A program made the position numbers and the translations under genes. A stretch of 30,304 nt of DNA, taken from positions 1 through 30,304 of IMG/VR virus record IMGVR_UViG_3300045738_000645; one strand, given 5' to 3'. Shown piece after piece: positions 6,616 through 13,935 of the stretch. How positions within the stretch are numbered: position 1 is the stretch's first letter; the number at the start of each line of letters is the position of its first letter. The notes beneath the pieces were generated by a model. The model saw only the letters and a program-made list of their open reading frames with translations. It was not told where the DNA came from and did not search any database. Origin of the DNA: a virus.

Positions 6616-7422
6616 TTGGAAGAGAAGAACACGGGTGTAAGTGGTGTCCCCGTCACCGATTCGGGTGTAACTGGTTCCCAGGATTCCAGTAGTGTTTCCC
6701 CGAACACAACAGAGGCGCAAACTCCTGCGAAACCTTTTGGTCACGATGCACCAGCCTCGGACGCATCGCCGGGAACAGGGGATCGAAGGATTCCTTATGA
6801 CCGTTTCAAAGAAGTTTACGACAAAATGAAAGGGTACGAGGCTCAGATACAGAGCCAACCAGGAACTCCAGTACAACAACAGGGTGCGGTGCCTGACGCA
6901 ATCGACGATGAGATCAGTCGGTGGACAAAGATAGCCGAGGAGAGTTTCGACGATCCTCGAAAGTCTGTGGAAGCTGCTGATAACATTGCGAAGTTAAGGG
7001 CAACGCAGATCTCAGGTCAGGCGTTACAGGGACTCATGCAAGAGCAAGCAAGAGCATCGGCTGTTCAACAGTTTGATATGCAGAAGCAGCAAGCGTGGGT
7101 TCAGGCACTGACAGAGTACCCCGAACTCAACAACCCCCAGTCGGACTTTTACAAGGAATCTGAGGCTGAATACCTCAGTGATCCGGGTCTTCAGGAACTC
7201 TCGTCTGGAATGTTGAGGGCAGCAGAATCTACGTTTGCAAGGTTAGCACGTTCAGGTGGTGCCCCTTCTAGTAGCCAGCGTTTGGAAGGTGGGGTTCGCC
7301 CTGCCCCTCAGACGACACCACAGGCTGAAGAGGCGGCAGACCGGGCGGGGATTCAACCGGGCGATCAAAACTCGTTGTTGCGGTACTTGGAGAAACATCA
7401 ACCCTGGAAGGACTCTCGTTAG
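6616..7422 (+). CDS. Capsid scaffolding-like protein
   Basis: The protein has 268 residues. The start is a TTG at 6616, 4 bases after AAAGGGGGTTGT-type purines; no ATG fits. The first ~60 residues are low complexity (Ser, Thr, Pro, Gly, Ala). They are followed by a helical, Gln-rich centre (LMQEQARASAVQQFDMQKQQ) and a second flexible region. The C-terminus is a short basic helix (LLRYLEKHQPWKDSR). Disorder, a coiled core, a basic C-terminal hook and a position just before the major capsid gene are standard for scaffolding proteins that guide procapsid assembly and then leave. The call rests on this architecture and position, not on sequence motifs. Confidence 0.75.
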   Translation: MEEKNTGVSGVPVTDSGVTGSQDSSSVSPNTTEAQTPAKPFGHDAPASDASPGTGDRRIPYDRFKEVYDKMKGYEAQIQSQPGTPVQQQGAVPDAIDDEISRWTKIAEESFDDPRKSVEAADNIAKLRATQISGQALQGLMQEQARASAVQQFDMQKQQAWVQALTEYPELNNPQSDFYKESEAEYLSDPGLQELSSGMLRAAESTFARLARSGGAPSSSQRLEGGVRPAPQTTPQAEEAADRAGIQPGDQNSLLRYLEKHQPWKDSR

Positions 7423-7449
7423 AGCCAGTGCCCATAAAAGGACACAAAA

Positions 7450-8460
7450 ATGGCTATTATTGTTGGTGCTGAACATACCGCTGATCATCTGACAACGACT
7501 ATCAGAGAAGATCTCTCTGATGTCATCACGATGATCTCGCCGTATGACACACCGTTTTTCTCCATGCTGCAGACTGTTGCAGCAACTTCGACAAAGCATG
7601 AGTGGATCAGGGATAGTCTCACTGCGACTACTTCTGCTGGTGCCCTTGAGGGTGACCAGTTTCTTGGTGTTACGCTGGTTGATCCGACTCGTGCAAACAA
7701 CCACACGCAGATTCTTCGCAAGGACTTTGCTGTCACGGGCACGAACGAGGCTGTCACCCATGCGGGTATGGCTTCTCAGTTCTCGTATCAGATGATGAAG
7801 GCTTTGCGTGAGTTGGCTCGCAACACTGAACAAGCGTTGCTGTGTCAGAAGGATGCTGGTACTCCTGCTGGTGCTGGTGGTACTGCTCGCACCATGAACG
7901 GTCTCTACCACGAGATCTTGGACGATGCGGTGGATAACTTCATCTTCGATGTGATCGGCACAGATGGCACTGGTGCCCCGGTGACTTCTGGTACGGCACT
8001 TCAACTTGCTGAAGATGACTTCAATGCTCTGTTGCAGAGAATGTGGACGGCGGGTGTTGCACCTGACACGATCCTTGCTTCTCCGGCAGCGAAGAAGGAC
8101 ATCACGGCATACGCTGGTTCTTCGATTGCTCGTTTCAATGTTGGCAAGAACGATCTCGTTTCAAATGTCATGCGGTACGAAAGCGATTTCGGCACTGTTG
8201 ATGTTATTCTTGAGCGTTTTGGCCCAACGGGTCACGCAACTCCTGACGGTGACGAGGGAAGAATCGCTACGGTCGCTGCCTCGAAGACTGCTTTCGCTTT
8301 AGAGCGTCAGCATCTTCGCAAGGCGACCCTGCGTCCAACTGTTGCCGAGCGTCTGCCGAAGAGTGGTGACTCCGAGCGTGGCATGGTTCTCCATGAACTG
8401 ACTCTTGAGGTTGCTGCTGTCGGTGCTGCTGGTGCTTGGGTAAACATCCTTGACGACTAG
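7450..8460 (+). CDS. Major capsid protein, SU10-type (DUF5309-like)
   Basis: The protein has 336 residues and is expected to have an HK97-type fold. The N-terminus (LSDVITMISPYDTPFFSML) with SPYDTPFF is the hallmark I associate with SU10-type capsid proteins. Other family-like stretches are RKDFAVTGTNEAVTHAG, ELARNTEQALL, TRTMNGLYHEI-type (ARTMNGLY here) and LERQHLRKATLRPTVAERLP near the C-terminus. The ATG at 7450 follows AAAGGA by 8 bases, a strong ribosome site suited to a highly expressed gene. The coding sequence prefers GCT, GTT and GGT codons. Its stop lies inside the start region of the next gene (overlap 8450-8460). Confidence 0.9.
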   Translation: MAIIVGAEHTADHLTTTIREDLSDVITMISPYDTPFFSMLQTVAATSTKHEWIRDSLTATTSAGALEGDQFLGVTLVDPTRANNHTQILRKDFAVTGTNEAVTHAGMASQFSYQMMKALRELARNTEQALLCQKDAGTPAGAGGTARTMNGLYHEILDDAVDNFIFDVIGTDGTGAPVTSGTALQLAEDDFNALLQRMWTAGVAPDTILASPAAKKDITAYAGSSIARFNVGKNDLVSNVMRYESDFGTVDVILERFGPTGHATPDGDEGRIATVAASKTAFALERQHLRKATLRPTVAERLPKSGDSERGMVLHELTLEVAAVGAAGAWVNILDD

Positions 8461-8809
8461 CAAGTCTACGAATGGTAGGGGGGTCGCCAAGGTTGCGGCC
8501 TCCCGTCCATCTCCTACTGGTTATGTCAAAGGGCAGGCTGAAGAGAGAGTTCTTCGGGCTGTTATGGATACTTGGTTCAAGAAGTACCCTCACGAGGTAA
8601 AGCAATTTCTCAAGGAAGTTGATCTACTTCGTCAGACGAAACATGATCCAAAAGGTATGAGTCTAAATGGCGACCTGATGATGGCCGCTGTAATCCCCAC
8701 CCGTCCTTGGATACTCGTGAACGCATTGCTTCCCGAGTTCTGGAACAGCGGTGGTTCAAAAAAGTTCATTCGGATGTTTTCCAGGTTCGACCTGAAAGAC
8801 CCGAAGTAA
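8450..8809 (+). CDS. Hypothetical head-region protein
   Basis: The protein has 119 residues. The only canonical start that keeps the frame is TTG 8450, overlapping the end of the capsid gene by 11 bases. An ATG near 8563 would remove a third of the protein. The N-terminal ~30 residues are Ser/Gly-rich and basic. The rest is helical, with KKYPHEVKQFLKEVDLLRQT and a hydrophobic FWNSGGSKKFIRMFSRFDL near the C-terminus. No family was recognised. The neighbourhood suggests a virion or head-completion role. Confidence 0.65.
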   Translation: MTTSKSTNGRGVAKVAASRPSPTGYVKGQAEERVLRAVMDTWFKKYPHEVKQFLKEVDLLRQTKHDPKGMSLNGDLMMAAVIPTRPWILVNALLPEFWNSGGSKKFIRMFSRFDLKDPK

Positions 8810-8819
8810 GGGGTAAACG

Positions 8820-9329
8820 ATGGCAATCACAGCGACTTGGCATACTCGTCGTGGGGCAAGTGCAGGGATATTGGAAACGACAGCAATTACAAGTGCGGTT
8901 TTCGGTGGGCTTGATGACGAGGCTCTTACTGCAACAGCCGACCCCATTGCAGCAGGTGCCAACAGTATCAGGCGTTACTTTGTTGTTCGTTTCACTGAAA
9001 CTGTTGGAACGGCCTCTGTCATAGATAACATAGTGATAGACAGAAGTGACTCCACTGGAAGTGGTACTATCATTGACGGTCAAGACACAACTATGGATGC
9101 CCAGGCTGGTTTGGATTACGCATTTGAGTCCGTGGTGGCCTTAACTTCTATCACAGCGTTGGGAGTATCTGGTGGCGGGACGAGTATTCTCCTTACCAAC
9201 ACAGGTGCTTCTCTCAGTAATTCAGCCGAGGATTCCCAACAGTTTGCCATTCAAATAGACACTGGTGCTAATGCTGTAGCTGGCAATAGTGACTTGATCC
9301 TTCGATGCTCTTTTGACATCATTGCCTAA
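8820..9329 (+). CDS. Hypothetical virion protein, beta-rich
   Basis: The protein has 169 residues (MAITATWHTRRGASAGILET). The ATG at 8820 follows AGGGG. The composition is Thr/Ser/Ala/Gly/Val-rich with alternating hydrophobic residues (RRYFVVRFTETVGTASVIDN; FAIQIDTGANAVAGNSDLIL), as in small capsid decoration or head-spike proteins. The stop overlaps the next start as TAATG. A decoration role is a guess from composition and from its position after the capsid gene. Confidence 0.7.
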   Translation: MAITATWHTRRGASAGILETTAITSAVFGGLDDEALTATADPIAAGANSIRRYFVVRFTETVGTASVIDNIVIDRSDSTGSGTIIDGQDTTMDAQAGLDYAFESVVALTSITALGVSGGGTSILLTNTGASLSNSAEDSQQFAIQIDTGANAVAGNSDLILRCSFDIIA

Positions 9330-9637
9330 TGTTCACTTGGCAGGGGATAACCATCTCCGGCGAGAAGATCGAGTCCGAAGGTAAGGGGCAGACTTTCGCC
9401 CGTGAGCATAAACTCCGTTCGATAATCATAAGGGGTCCAGGTGTGGAGATCCCCTTTATGATCGAGATACCCATTGGTTCAGAGCCAATAATCTTTGAAC
9501 GCCATAGCACTTCCCTGACAACAGGCATTGATCTTCCCGAAGAAGACGGTGTGTTGTATTTTTTCGGCTGGGAGAAGGATGGTAATCGTCATTTCTGGGA
9601 GTTCGGTGGCGACAAGATAACGCTACATGAGGAATAG
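9329..9637 (+). CDS. Hypothetical small virion-region protein
   Basis: The protein has 102 residues (MFTWQGITISGEKIESEGKG), translationally coupled to the previous gene by TAATG. It is predicted to be beta-rich, with repeated short strands (SIIIRGPGVEIPFMIEIPIG; YFFGWEKDGNRHFWEFGGDK). No motif was recognised. It ends the stretch of genes with ordinary codon use that precedes the adhesin module. Confidence 0.65.
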   Translation: MFTWQGITISGEKIESEGKGQTFAREHKLRSIIIRGPGVEIPFMIEIPIGSEPIIFERHSTSLTTGIDLPEEDGVLYFFGWEKDGNRHFWEFGGDKITLHEE

Positions 9638-9650
9638 GACTGGGGGTGTT

Positions 9651-9707
9651 GTGGCTACGGTAGAGATAGCGAGAACTTCCCACCCAAGCATTAATGGGAG
9701 GTTCTAA
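9651..9707 (+). CDS. Possible leader peptide before the adhesin module
   Basis: A GTG at 9651, close behind GGGGG, opens an 18-codon frame (MATVEIARTSHPSINGRF) whose TAA overlaps the ATG of the LamG-like gene as TAATG. Its 3' half covers a hairpin that includes the next gene's ribosome site. The overlap geometry is the same as for real genes here, but 18 codons are too few to prove coding. Confidence 0.25.
   Translation: MATVEIARTSHPSINGRF
9674..9703 (+). promoter_or_regulatory. Hairpin covering the ribosome site of the LamG-like gene
   Basis: AACTTCCCA (9674-9682) pairs with TGGGAGGTT (9695-9703), a 9-bp stem with one G-U pair and a 12-base loop. The right arm contains GGGAGG, the Shine-Dalgarno sequence for the ATG at 9707. 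When folded, the stem would hide that site, and ribosomes reading the small frame 9651-9707 would open it. This is structural inference. Confidence 0.4.
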
Positions 9708-10870
9708 TGCCCTCACTGTCCGTCGTCTTCGATCCAGACAATCTGGCTCCGGGCAACGGCATACCGGGTACTGGCTTCTACGCACTCGGCTTCGAACACA
9801 CGATCAACAAGATCAAAGTCATCAAGACGAACTCGTCTGATCTCACATTGAATCTGTGCGTCGGGCAGCTGAAGACAGACATCTTCGGCGAGAGCTGCAC
9901 ATTCGCACTCCAGGGTGACAAACCGAAGACATTCGGAGACGTATCTGACGGATCAGATATCTCGGCGTGGAAGAGCTGGATTCATCCGGTGAACGAAGCG
10001 GCACAAGTGACTTCGGGTGATCGTCCGTCTTATGTGTCGAGCGAGAGCTGCATCTTGTTCGACGAAGGTGAGGACATGGATCTCCCTTCGAGCCTCTTCC
10101 ACTTCGGTGCAAGCGACGAGTTCACGATCTTCGCAGCACTTGAAGAGATCACAATGAACAGCAGCAAAGAGGCTCACATCTTGGGTCGGCTCAACGGAAG
10201 CACGTCCGCATTCAGATCCACATTCGGTATCGATAATCAGAAGTTCTTCATCCGTGATGAGGATGAGAACGAGGAAGATGATGGCACCTACCCGACGAGC
10301 GATTCGATAGTCATGATCTCGCACCACAGTAACAGTCGGGTCTGGGGGTATATCAACGGAGAAGAGATCCTCAACGTCACGTCACTCGATGGCGACTTCA
10401 ACTTTGATAGAATCAATCTGAGTGAACACCGATCAGGCACCGGCGGCTCAGGCACGATCAAACTCAACGAGATGCTGGTCTTCGACGAATCGATCACGAC
10501 GATGGGTGCAACACAGCGAATGGAGATCGAAGGATACCTCGGCCATAAGTGGTCAATGAACTCATCACTTATTCAGTCTGATGGTTCAACGGCGCATCCG
10601 TATGTCTCAACAGATCCTAGAGGATCGCACACGGCGAGAGTTCTCGGTTCAGATCTCGCAACGACGAAAGTCTTCACCGGCTCTGATAGCGTCACGAGTC
10701 CACCGTCGTTCACAGCTGAAGACACATGGGATGAAGTCGGAGCAGCTTCTGGCGCGGGTGGTGACATCGATCAGACAGTCTCCGCAGATGAATATCTCCA
10801 GGTCGTGTGTGAAGACAAAGACGAACCCGGCCCAGTTCTGATGATTGTCTACTTCACGGCAGGTTCATAA
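9707..10870 (+). CDS. LamG / concanavalin A-like lectin-domain protein, putative adhesin
   Basis: The protein has 387 residues. An N-terminal ~85-residue beta-rich part is followed by a LamG-like jelly roll at about 90-282. The latter contains FTIFAALEEITMNSSKEAHI, VWGYINGEEILNVTSLDGDF and the characteristic ending LNEMLVFDESITTMGATQRM...IEGYLGHKW. The C-terminal ~100 residues (YVSTDPRGSHTARVLGSDL onward) form a further beta domain. LamG/ConA-like domains typically bind carbohydrates, so a surface role in host-glycan binding or virion decoration is likely. Codon use differs from upstream genes: isoleucine is nearly always ATC and serine often TCG. This suggests recent acquisition together with the first part of the next gene. 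The stop overlaps the next ATG (TAATG). Confidence 0.75.
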   Translation: MPSLSVVFDPDNLAPGNGIPGTGFYALGFEHTINKIKVIKTNSSDLTLNLCVGQLKTDIFGESCTFALQGDKPKTFGDVSDGSDISAWKSWIHPVNEAAQVTSGDRPSYVSSESCILFDEGEDMDLPSSLFHFGASDEFTIFAALEEITMNSSKEAHILGRLNGSTSAFRSTFGIDNQKFFIRDEDENEEDDGTYPTSDSIVMISHHSNSRVWGYINGEEILNVTSLDGDFNFDRINLSEHRSGTGGSGTIKLNEMLVFDESITTMGATQRMEIEGYLGHKWSMNSSLIQSDGSTAHPYVSTDPRGSHTARVLGSDLATTKVFTGSDSVTSPPSFTAEDTWDEVGAASGAGGDIDQTVSADEYLQVVCEDKDEPGPVLMIVYFTAGS

Positions 10871-13800
10871 TGGCTGTAAGCATCGTAACGACTGCAGTCG
10901 GAAACGGTGGCAACGGCAACGTCACCAGTCTGAACGGAGGAACCGCAGCGACTACCGTCGCACCCGGAGATCTCGTCTTCGTGCTCTGTGGAGGTGGTGA
11001 CAAGTCAGACGGCGTACCATCTGGAAACAATGCAGCGAACTCCCCTGCTCAGGCCAGTGGTAATAGCAGAAACTCTTCGGCGGCATTCACTCTTCTCGAA
11101 AATGCACAGAATGCCGATGTCAGACTGTCCGTCTTCGCACGGATTTGGACAGACGAAGATCCAGATGATGATCAAGTCGATTCAGGCAGCGGCTGGGACT
11201 CTGGTGGTCAGGGCTACGGATTCCAGGTCATCGTATTCCGCGATCACAACGTCTCGGTAGTCGGCGACATAGTTGAAGGATCTGCAGTTGGCCCGTCTAC
11301 CGGCGCAACGATGTCAACGACCGAACCTTCGATCCCCGGTGGTTGGGGTGCAACAGAGTCGAACAACTGGATCGCATTCTTCGCACAAGCCAGAGATTCG
11401 AACTTCACGGGTCAGCTCCCTGCTGCAGATGGATCAGAGAACGACGCATTCTTCGAACCGCTACCAGAGACAGACACAGGTCGTGGCTCGCTCGGTATGA
11501 GCACCGGACTCAATCAGACTCGTGACACAGTGGTCGTTCAGGCAACGACGAGCAACACAGGCAAAGAGTGGCGAACATTCATCGCTGCCTTCGAGACTGC
11601 GGCTGGCACCACAACTTCAGCCGGGACTCCAGTAACTATCACAACATCGTATGCGGTTAAGTCTGGCGATACGCAGACTATTACGACATCGTATGTGGTC
11701 ACTTCTGGGGATACGCAAACCCTTACGACATCGTATGCAGTAAAAACCACTGGAACCCAACAAACTCTCACAACCTCTTACGACGTAACTTCAAGCGACA
11801 CAAAAACCTTAACGACATCCTATGCAGTCCAATCTGAAGACACTCAAACTCTCTCAACGTCTTATGCAGTAAAAACCACAGCAACCCCAGAAACAATCAC
11901 TACGAGTTATGCGGTCAAGACTACAGGAACACCGCAAACAATCACGACTTCTTACGATGTAGCTTTTGGTGACACTCAAACTCTAACAACATCTTATGCG
12001 GTCGAGTCGGGTAACACGCAAACCCTGACAACATCTTATGCAGTAAAGACCACTGGCGATGCGGAAACTGTAACAACTTCTTATGATGTCAAACTTGATG
12101 GCACTGAGACTGTCACGACTTCTTATGCAGTTACATCAGAAGACTCAGCCACTATCACTACGTCTTATGCAATGGCTGGCACTATTACTCCAGGTTCAGC
12201 AACCCTAACTACGTCCTATGCAGTTGAGACTAGCGACACTGAAACTGTAACTACGTCTTATGCGGTTGAAGTTACGGGAAACACAGAGACTCTCACCACT
12301 TCGTATGCCGTCCAGTTGTCTCCTGCTGGTGAAACGATAACCGCAGCTTACGCAGTAGTAACTAGTCAAGGCCCAAGTGTCCCTCTTAATACAAGCTACA
12401 AGGTTAGCGACACCGCTACACCGGAAACTGTAACTACTAGTTATTCAGTATCCATTCCAACTGCTTCCCCAGAAGTAGTAGTAGTTAAATCATTGGACAT
12501 GATTCCGGTTGGAAGTGTTGAACAGGGTAATGTTGAAACTCTTACGTTTGAGCCAGAAGAAGATCAGTCTCAGTTTGCTGGTCAGCAGCTCATTTTGATC
12601 GTTGGTGGTGTTGGTGGCACAAGAGCTGGTGGTAGTGTTGGATCAACTTTCGATACCACATTCTCTTATCCAGATTTCAATGCGTATTTTGACGATGAAG
12701 GTAGCGATCAGGAAGTTGCCAGTGAGGTTTTTGTAGTCGCTCATGTTTCAGGTGGCCGATGGCGAGGAACGCTCTCTTGGATGGGTGTTAGGACCATCAC
12801 GAGTTCCGAGCCAACCAGCTATTCGTTCACTGTCAATTTTGACAGGGATGTAGGTAGTAACTCCTCAGATGCTGCCGGAAACATAGCCGGTGGAATCTTG
12901 ATAAGGGTCAACAATGTTGTTGATGCCTTTACCGGGGCAACTAAAAACTGGCTTCTGACAGCAACAAGTCAAGGCGCATCCGGGGGTACTACCAGCCAAG
13001 TTGCACTTGGTAGCACTGACGAAAACTTCACAGGTGAAAACAACATAGCTCTTTTGTTTGCTGGATTAGATAGGATTTATTCTGACGCAGCAACGGGTGG
13101 GGCTAGTTTTAGTTCTTTCCCTTCACTGGCAACGGTAGAGCTTTATGATGATGGGCTAGAAGGAACCGGGGCTCAGAATCCAACTGAGCAACAATCTTTT
13201 GCTCAGGCTTTTGTAGGTTATTACTTAACAGGATCCGAAAGCACAAGAACTACTCTATTTTACAATGCCGATCAAAGTCGCTTACCCGCTAACAATCGTC
13301 GTAGAAATATATCTCTTTTAGAGATACCTTTGTCTGGAGGGCTGCCAAGGCCAACCACCTTGGTAACTTCCTATTCTGTCGCCCTTGACAATCAGGAAAC
13401 GATCACCACTTCTTATGCGGTGTCCACCCCTGGTCACGTTGCAGATGATAACTTAAATACAAATTATGCAGTCGAGGCTGGTAACGAGAAAACAGTAACA
13501 GCTTCTTATGCTGTTAAGACGACAGGCACACCGGAGACAGTTACAACTTCTTATGGTGTAGAAGCCCCCGGAACAGAGAAGACTCTATCCACTTCTTACG
13601 TTGTGGAATCAGGGCATGAAGAAGAGATCTCAACCAGCTATGCCATTACAACGAACACTGACTTGCCATGCTCTTACGGGATTAAGGTAGATGGGCTTGC
13701 AACTGTAACAGCGTCTTATGGCATTAAGATCTCGGATGAGCAAACAGTTACAACGTCTTATGATGTTGGCTTTTTTGAAAATGTTGCCAAGATAACAACG

Positions 13801-13935
13801 TCTTATGCCATAACTGGGGTGACTTATGCAGGTACTGCAGCAGAACTTCATACGAAGTACGCTGTTATAAATGAGGCGCATTTAGGTTACAAAGCGTTTA
13901 GACAACTCTCAACTCTTCGGCAGAAGGTTAAGTAA
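10870..13935 (+). CDS. Repeat-rich fibre-like protein (TTSYAV repeats), putative receptor-binding protein
   Basis: The protein has 1021 residues. Domain 1 (1-250) is globular and beta-rich (GDLVFVLCGGGDKSDG; QVIVFRDHN; NNWIAFFAQARD; TFIAAFE). Repeat block 1 (about 253-533) has ~19 units of 13-18 residues around T-T-S-Y-[AD]-V, for example TQTLTTSYAVKTTG and TPQTITTSYDVAFGD. Domain 2 (about 540-828) resembles domain 1 in order and pattern (GQQLILIVGGVGGTRAGG; FVVAHVSGG; NNIALLFAGLDR; ISLLEIPLSGG). Repeat block 2 (829-1003) has ~12 looser units. A short basic tail (YKAFRQLSTLRQKVK) ends it. The strand-turn-strand rhythm suits an elongated trimeric fibre shaft such as a triple beta-spiral. The location between head and adaptor genes supports a virion adhesin. 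The N-terminal domain has unusual codon use; the repeats do not. Function is inferred and no homologue was identified. Confidence 0.75.
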   Translation: MAVSIVTTAVGNGGNGNVTSLNGGTAATTVAPGDLVFVLCGGGDKSDGVPSGNNAANSPAQASGNSRNSSAAFTLLENAQNADVRLSVFARIWTDEDPDDDQVDSGSGWDSGGQGYGFQVIVFRDHNVSVVGDIVEGSAVGPSTGATMSTTEPSIPGGWGATESNNWIAFFAQARDSNFTGQLPAADGSENDAFFEPLPETDTGRGSLGMSTGLNQTRDTVVVQATTSNTGKEWRTFIAAFETAAGTTTSAGTPVTITTSYAVKSGDTQTITTSYVVTSGDTQTLTTSYAVKTTGTQQTLTTSYDVTSSDTKTLTTSYAVQSEDTQTLSTSYAVKTTATPETITTSYAVKTTGTPQTITTSYDVAFGDTQTLTTSYAVESGNTQTLTTSYAVKTTGDAETVTTSYDVKLDGTETVTTSYAVTSEDSATITTSYAMAGTITPGSATLTTSYAVETSDTETVTTSYAVEVTGNTETLTTSYAVQLSPAGETITAAYAVVTSQGPSVPLNTSYKVSDTATPETVTTSYSVSIPTASPEVVVVKSLDMIPVGSVEQGNVETLTFEPEEDQSQFAGQQLILIVGGVGGTRAGGSVGSTFDTTFSYPDFNAYFDDEGSDQEVASEVFVVAHVSGGRWRGTLSWMGVRTITSSEPTSYSFTVNFDRDVGSNSSDAAGNIAGGILIRVNNVVDAFTGATKNWLLTATSQGASGGTTSQVALGSTDENFTGENNIALLFAGLDRIYSDAATGGASFSSFPSLATVELYDDGLEGTGAQNPTEQQSFAQAFVGYYLTGSESTRTTLFYNADQSRLPANNRRRNISLLEIPLSGGLPRPTTLVTSYSVALDNQETITTSYAVSTPGHVADDNLNTNYAVEAGNEKTVTASYAVKTTGTPETVTTSYGVEAPGTEKTLSTSYVVESGHEEEISTSYAITTNTDLPCSYGIKVDGLATVTASYGIKISDEQTVTTSYDVGFFENVAKITTSYAITGVTYAGTAAELHTKYAVINEAHLGYKAFRQLSTLRQKVK
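11626..12468 (+). repeat. TTSYAV repeat block 1, about 19 in-frame units
   Basis: Tandem imperfect units of 39-51 bases encode the consensus x-[EQ]-T-[ILV]-T-T-S-Y-[AD]-V-x-x-x-G-[DTN]. The protein motif is highly constant, while synonymous codons vary: the motif serine uses TCG, TCT, TCC and AGT, and threonine uses all four codons. Near-identical longer DNA stretches are few, for example the units encoding SYAVKTTG near 11730, 11865 and 12040. The repeats are read in one frame with no spacers and are not CRISPR. Confidence 0.9.
13354..13878 (+). repeat. TTSYAV repeat block 2, about 12 diverged units
   Basis: This is the second run of the same unit, after the internal globular domain. It is more diverged than block 1 (NLNTNYAVEAGN, TDLPCSYGIKVDG, EQTVTTSYDVGFFEN, AELHTKYAVINEA). 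The Tyr is invariant and the Ser nearly so; Ala-Val is often replaced by Gly-Ile, Gly-Val or Ala-Ile. Decay towards the C-terminus suggests an older or differently constrained part of the shaft. Confidence 0.85.

Noticed and set aside
7252-8004. 250-residue minus-strand ORF under scaffold and capsid genes
   Set aside because: Its Ser/Arg-rich composition is typical of an antisense shadow, and it straddles two well-supported genes.
11623-11700. LysM-like string YAVKSGDTQ in the first repeat
   Set aside because: Only the first few LysM residues match by chance; the ~44-residue LysM body is missing and the next unit begins at once.
11626-13878. Tandem repeats as a possible CRISPR array
   Set aside because: The repeats are in-frame protein repeats with varied codons, no constant DNA repeat and no unique spacers.
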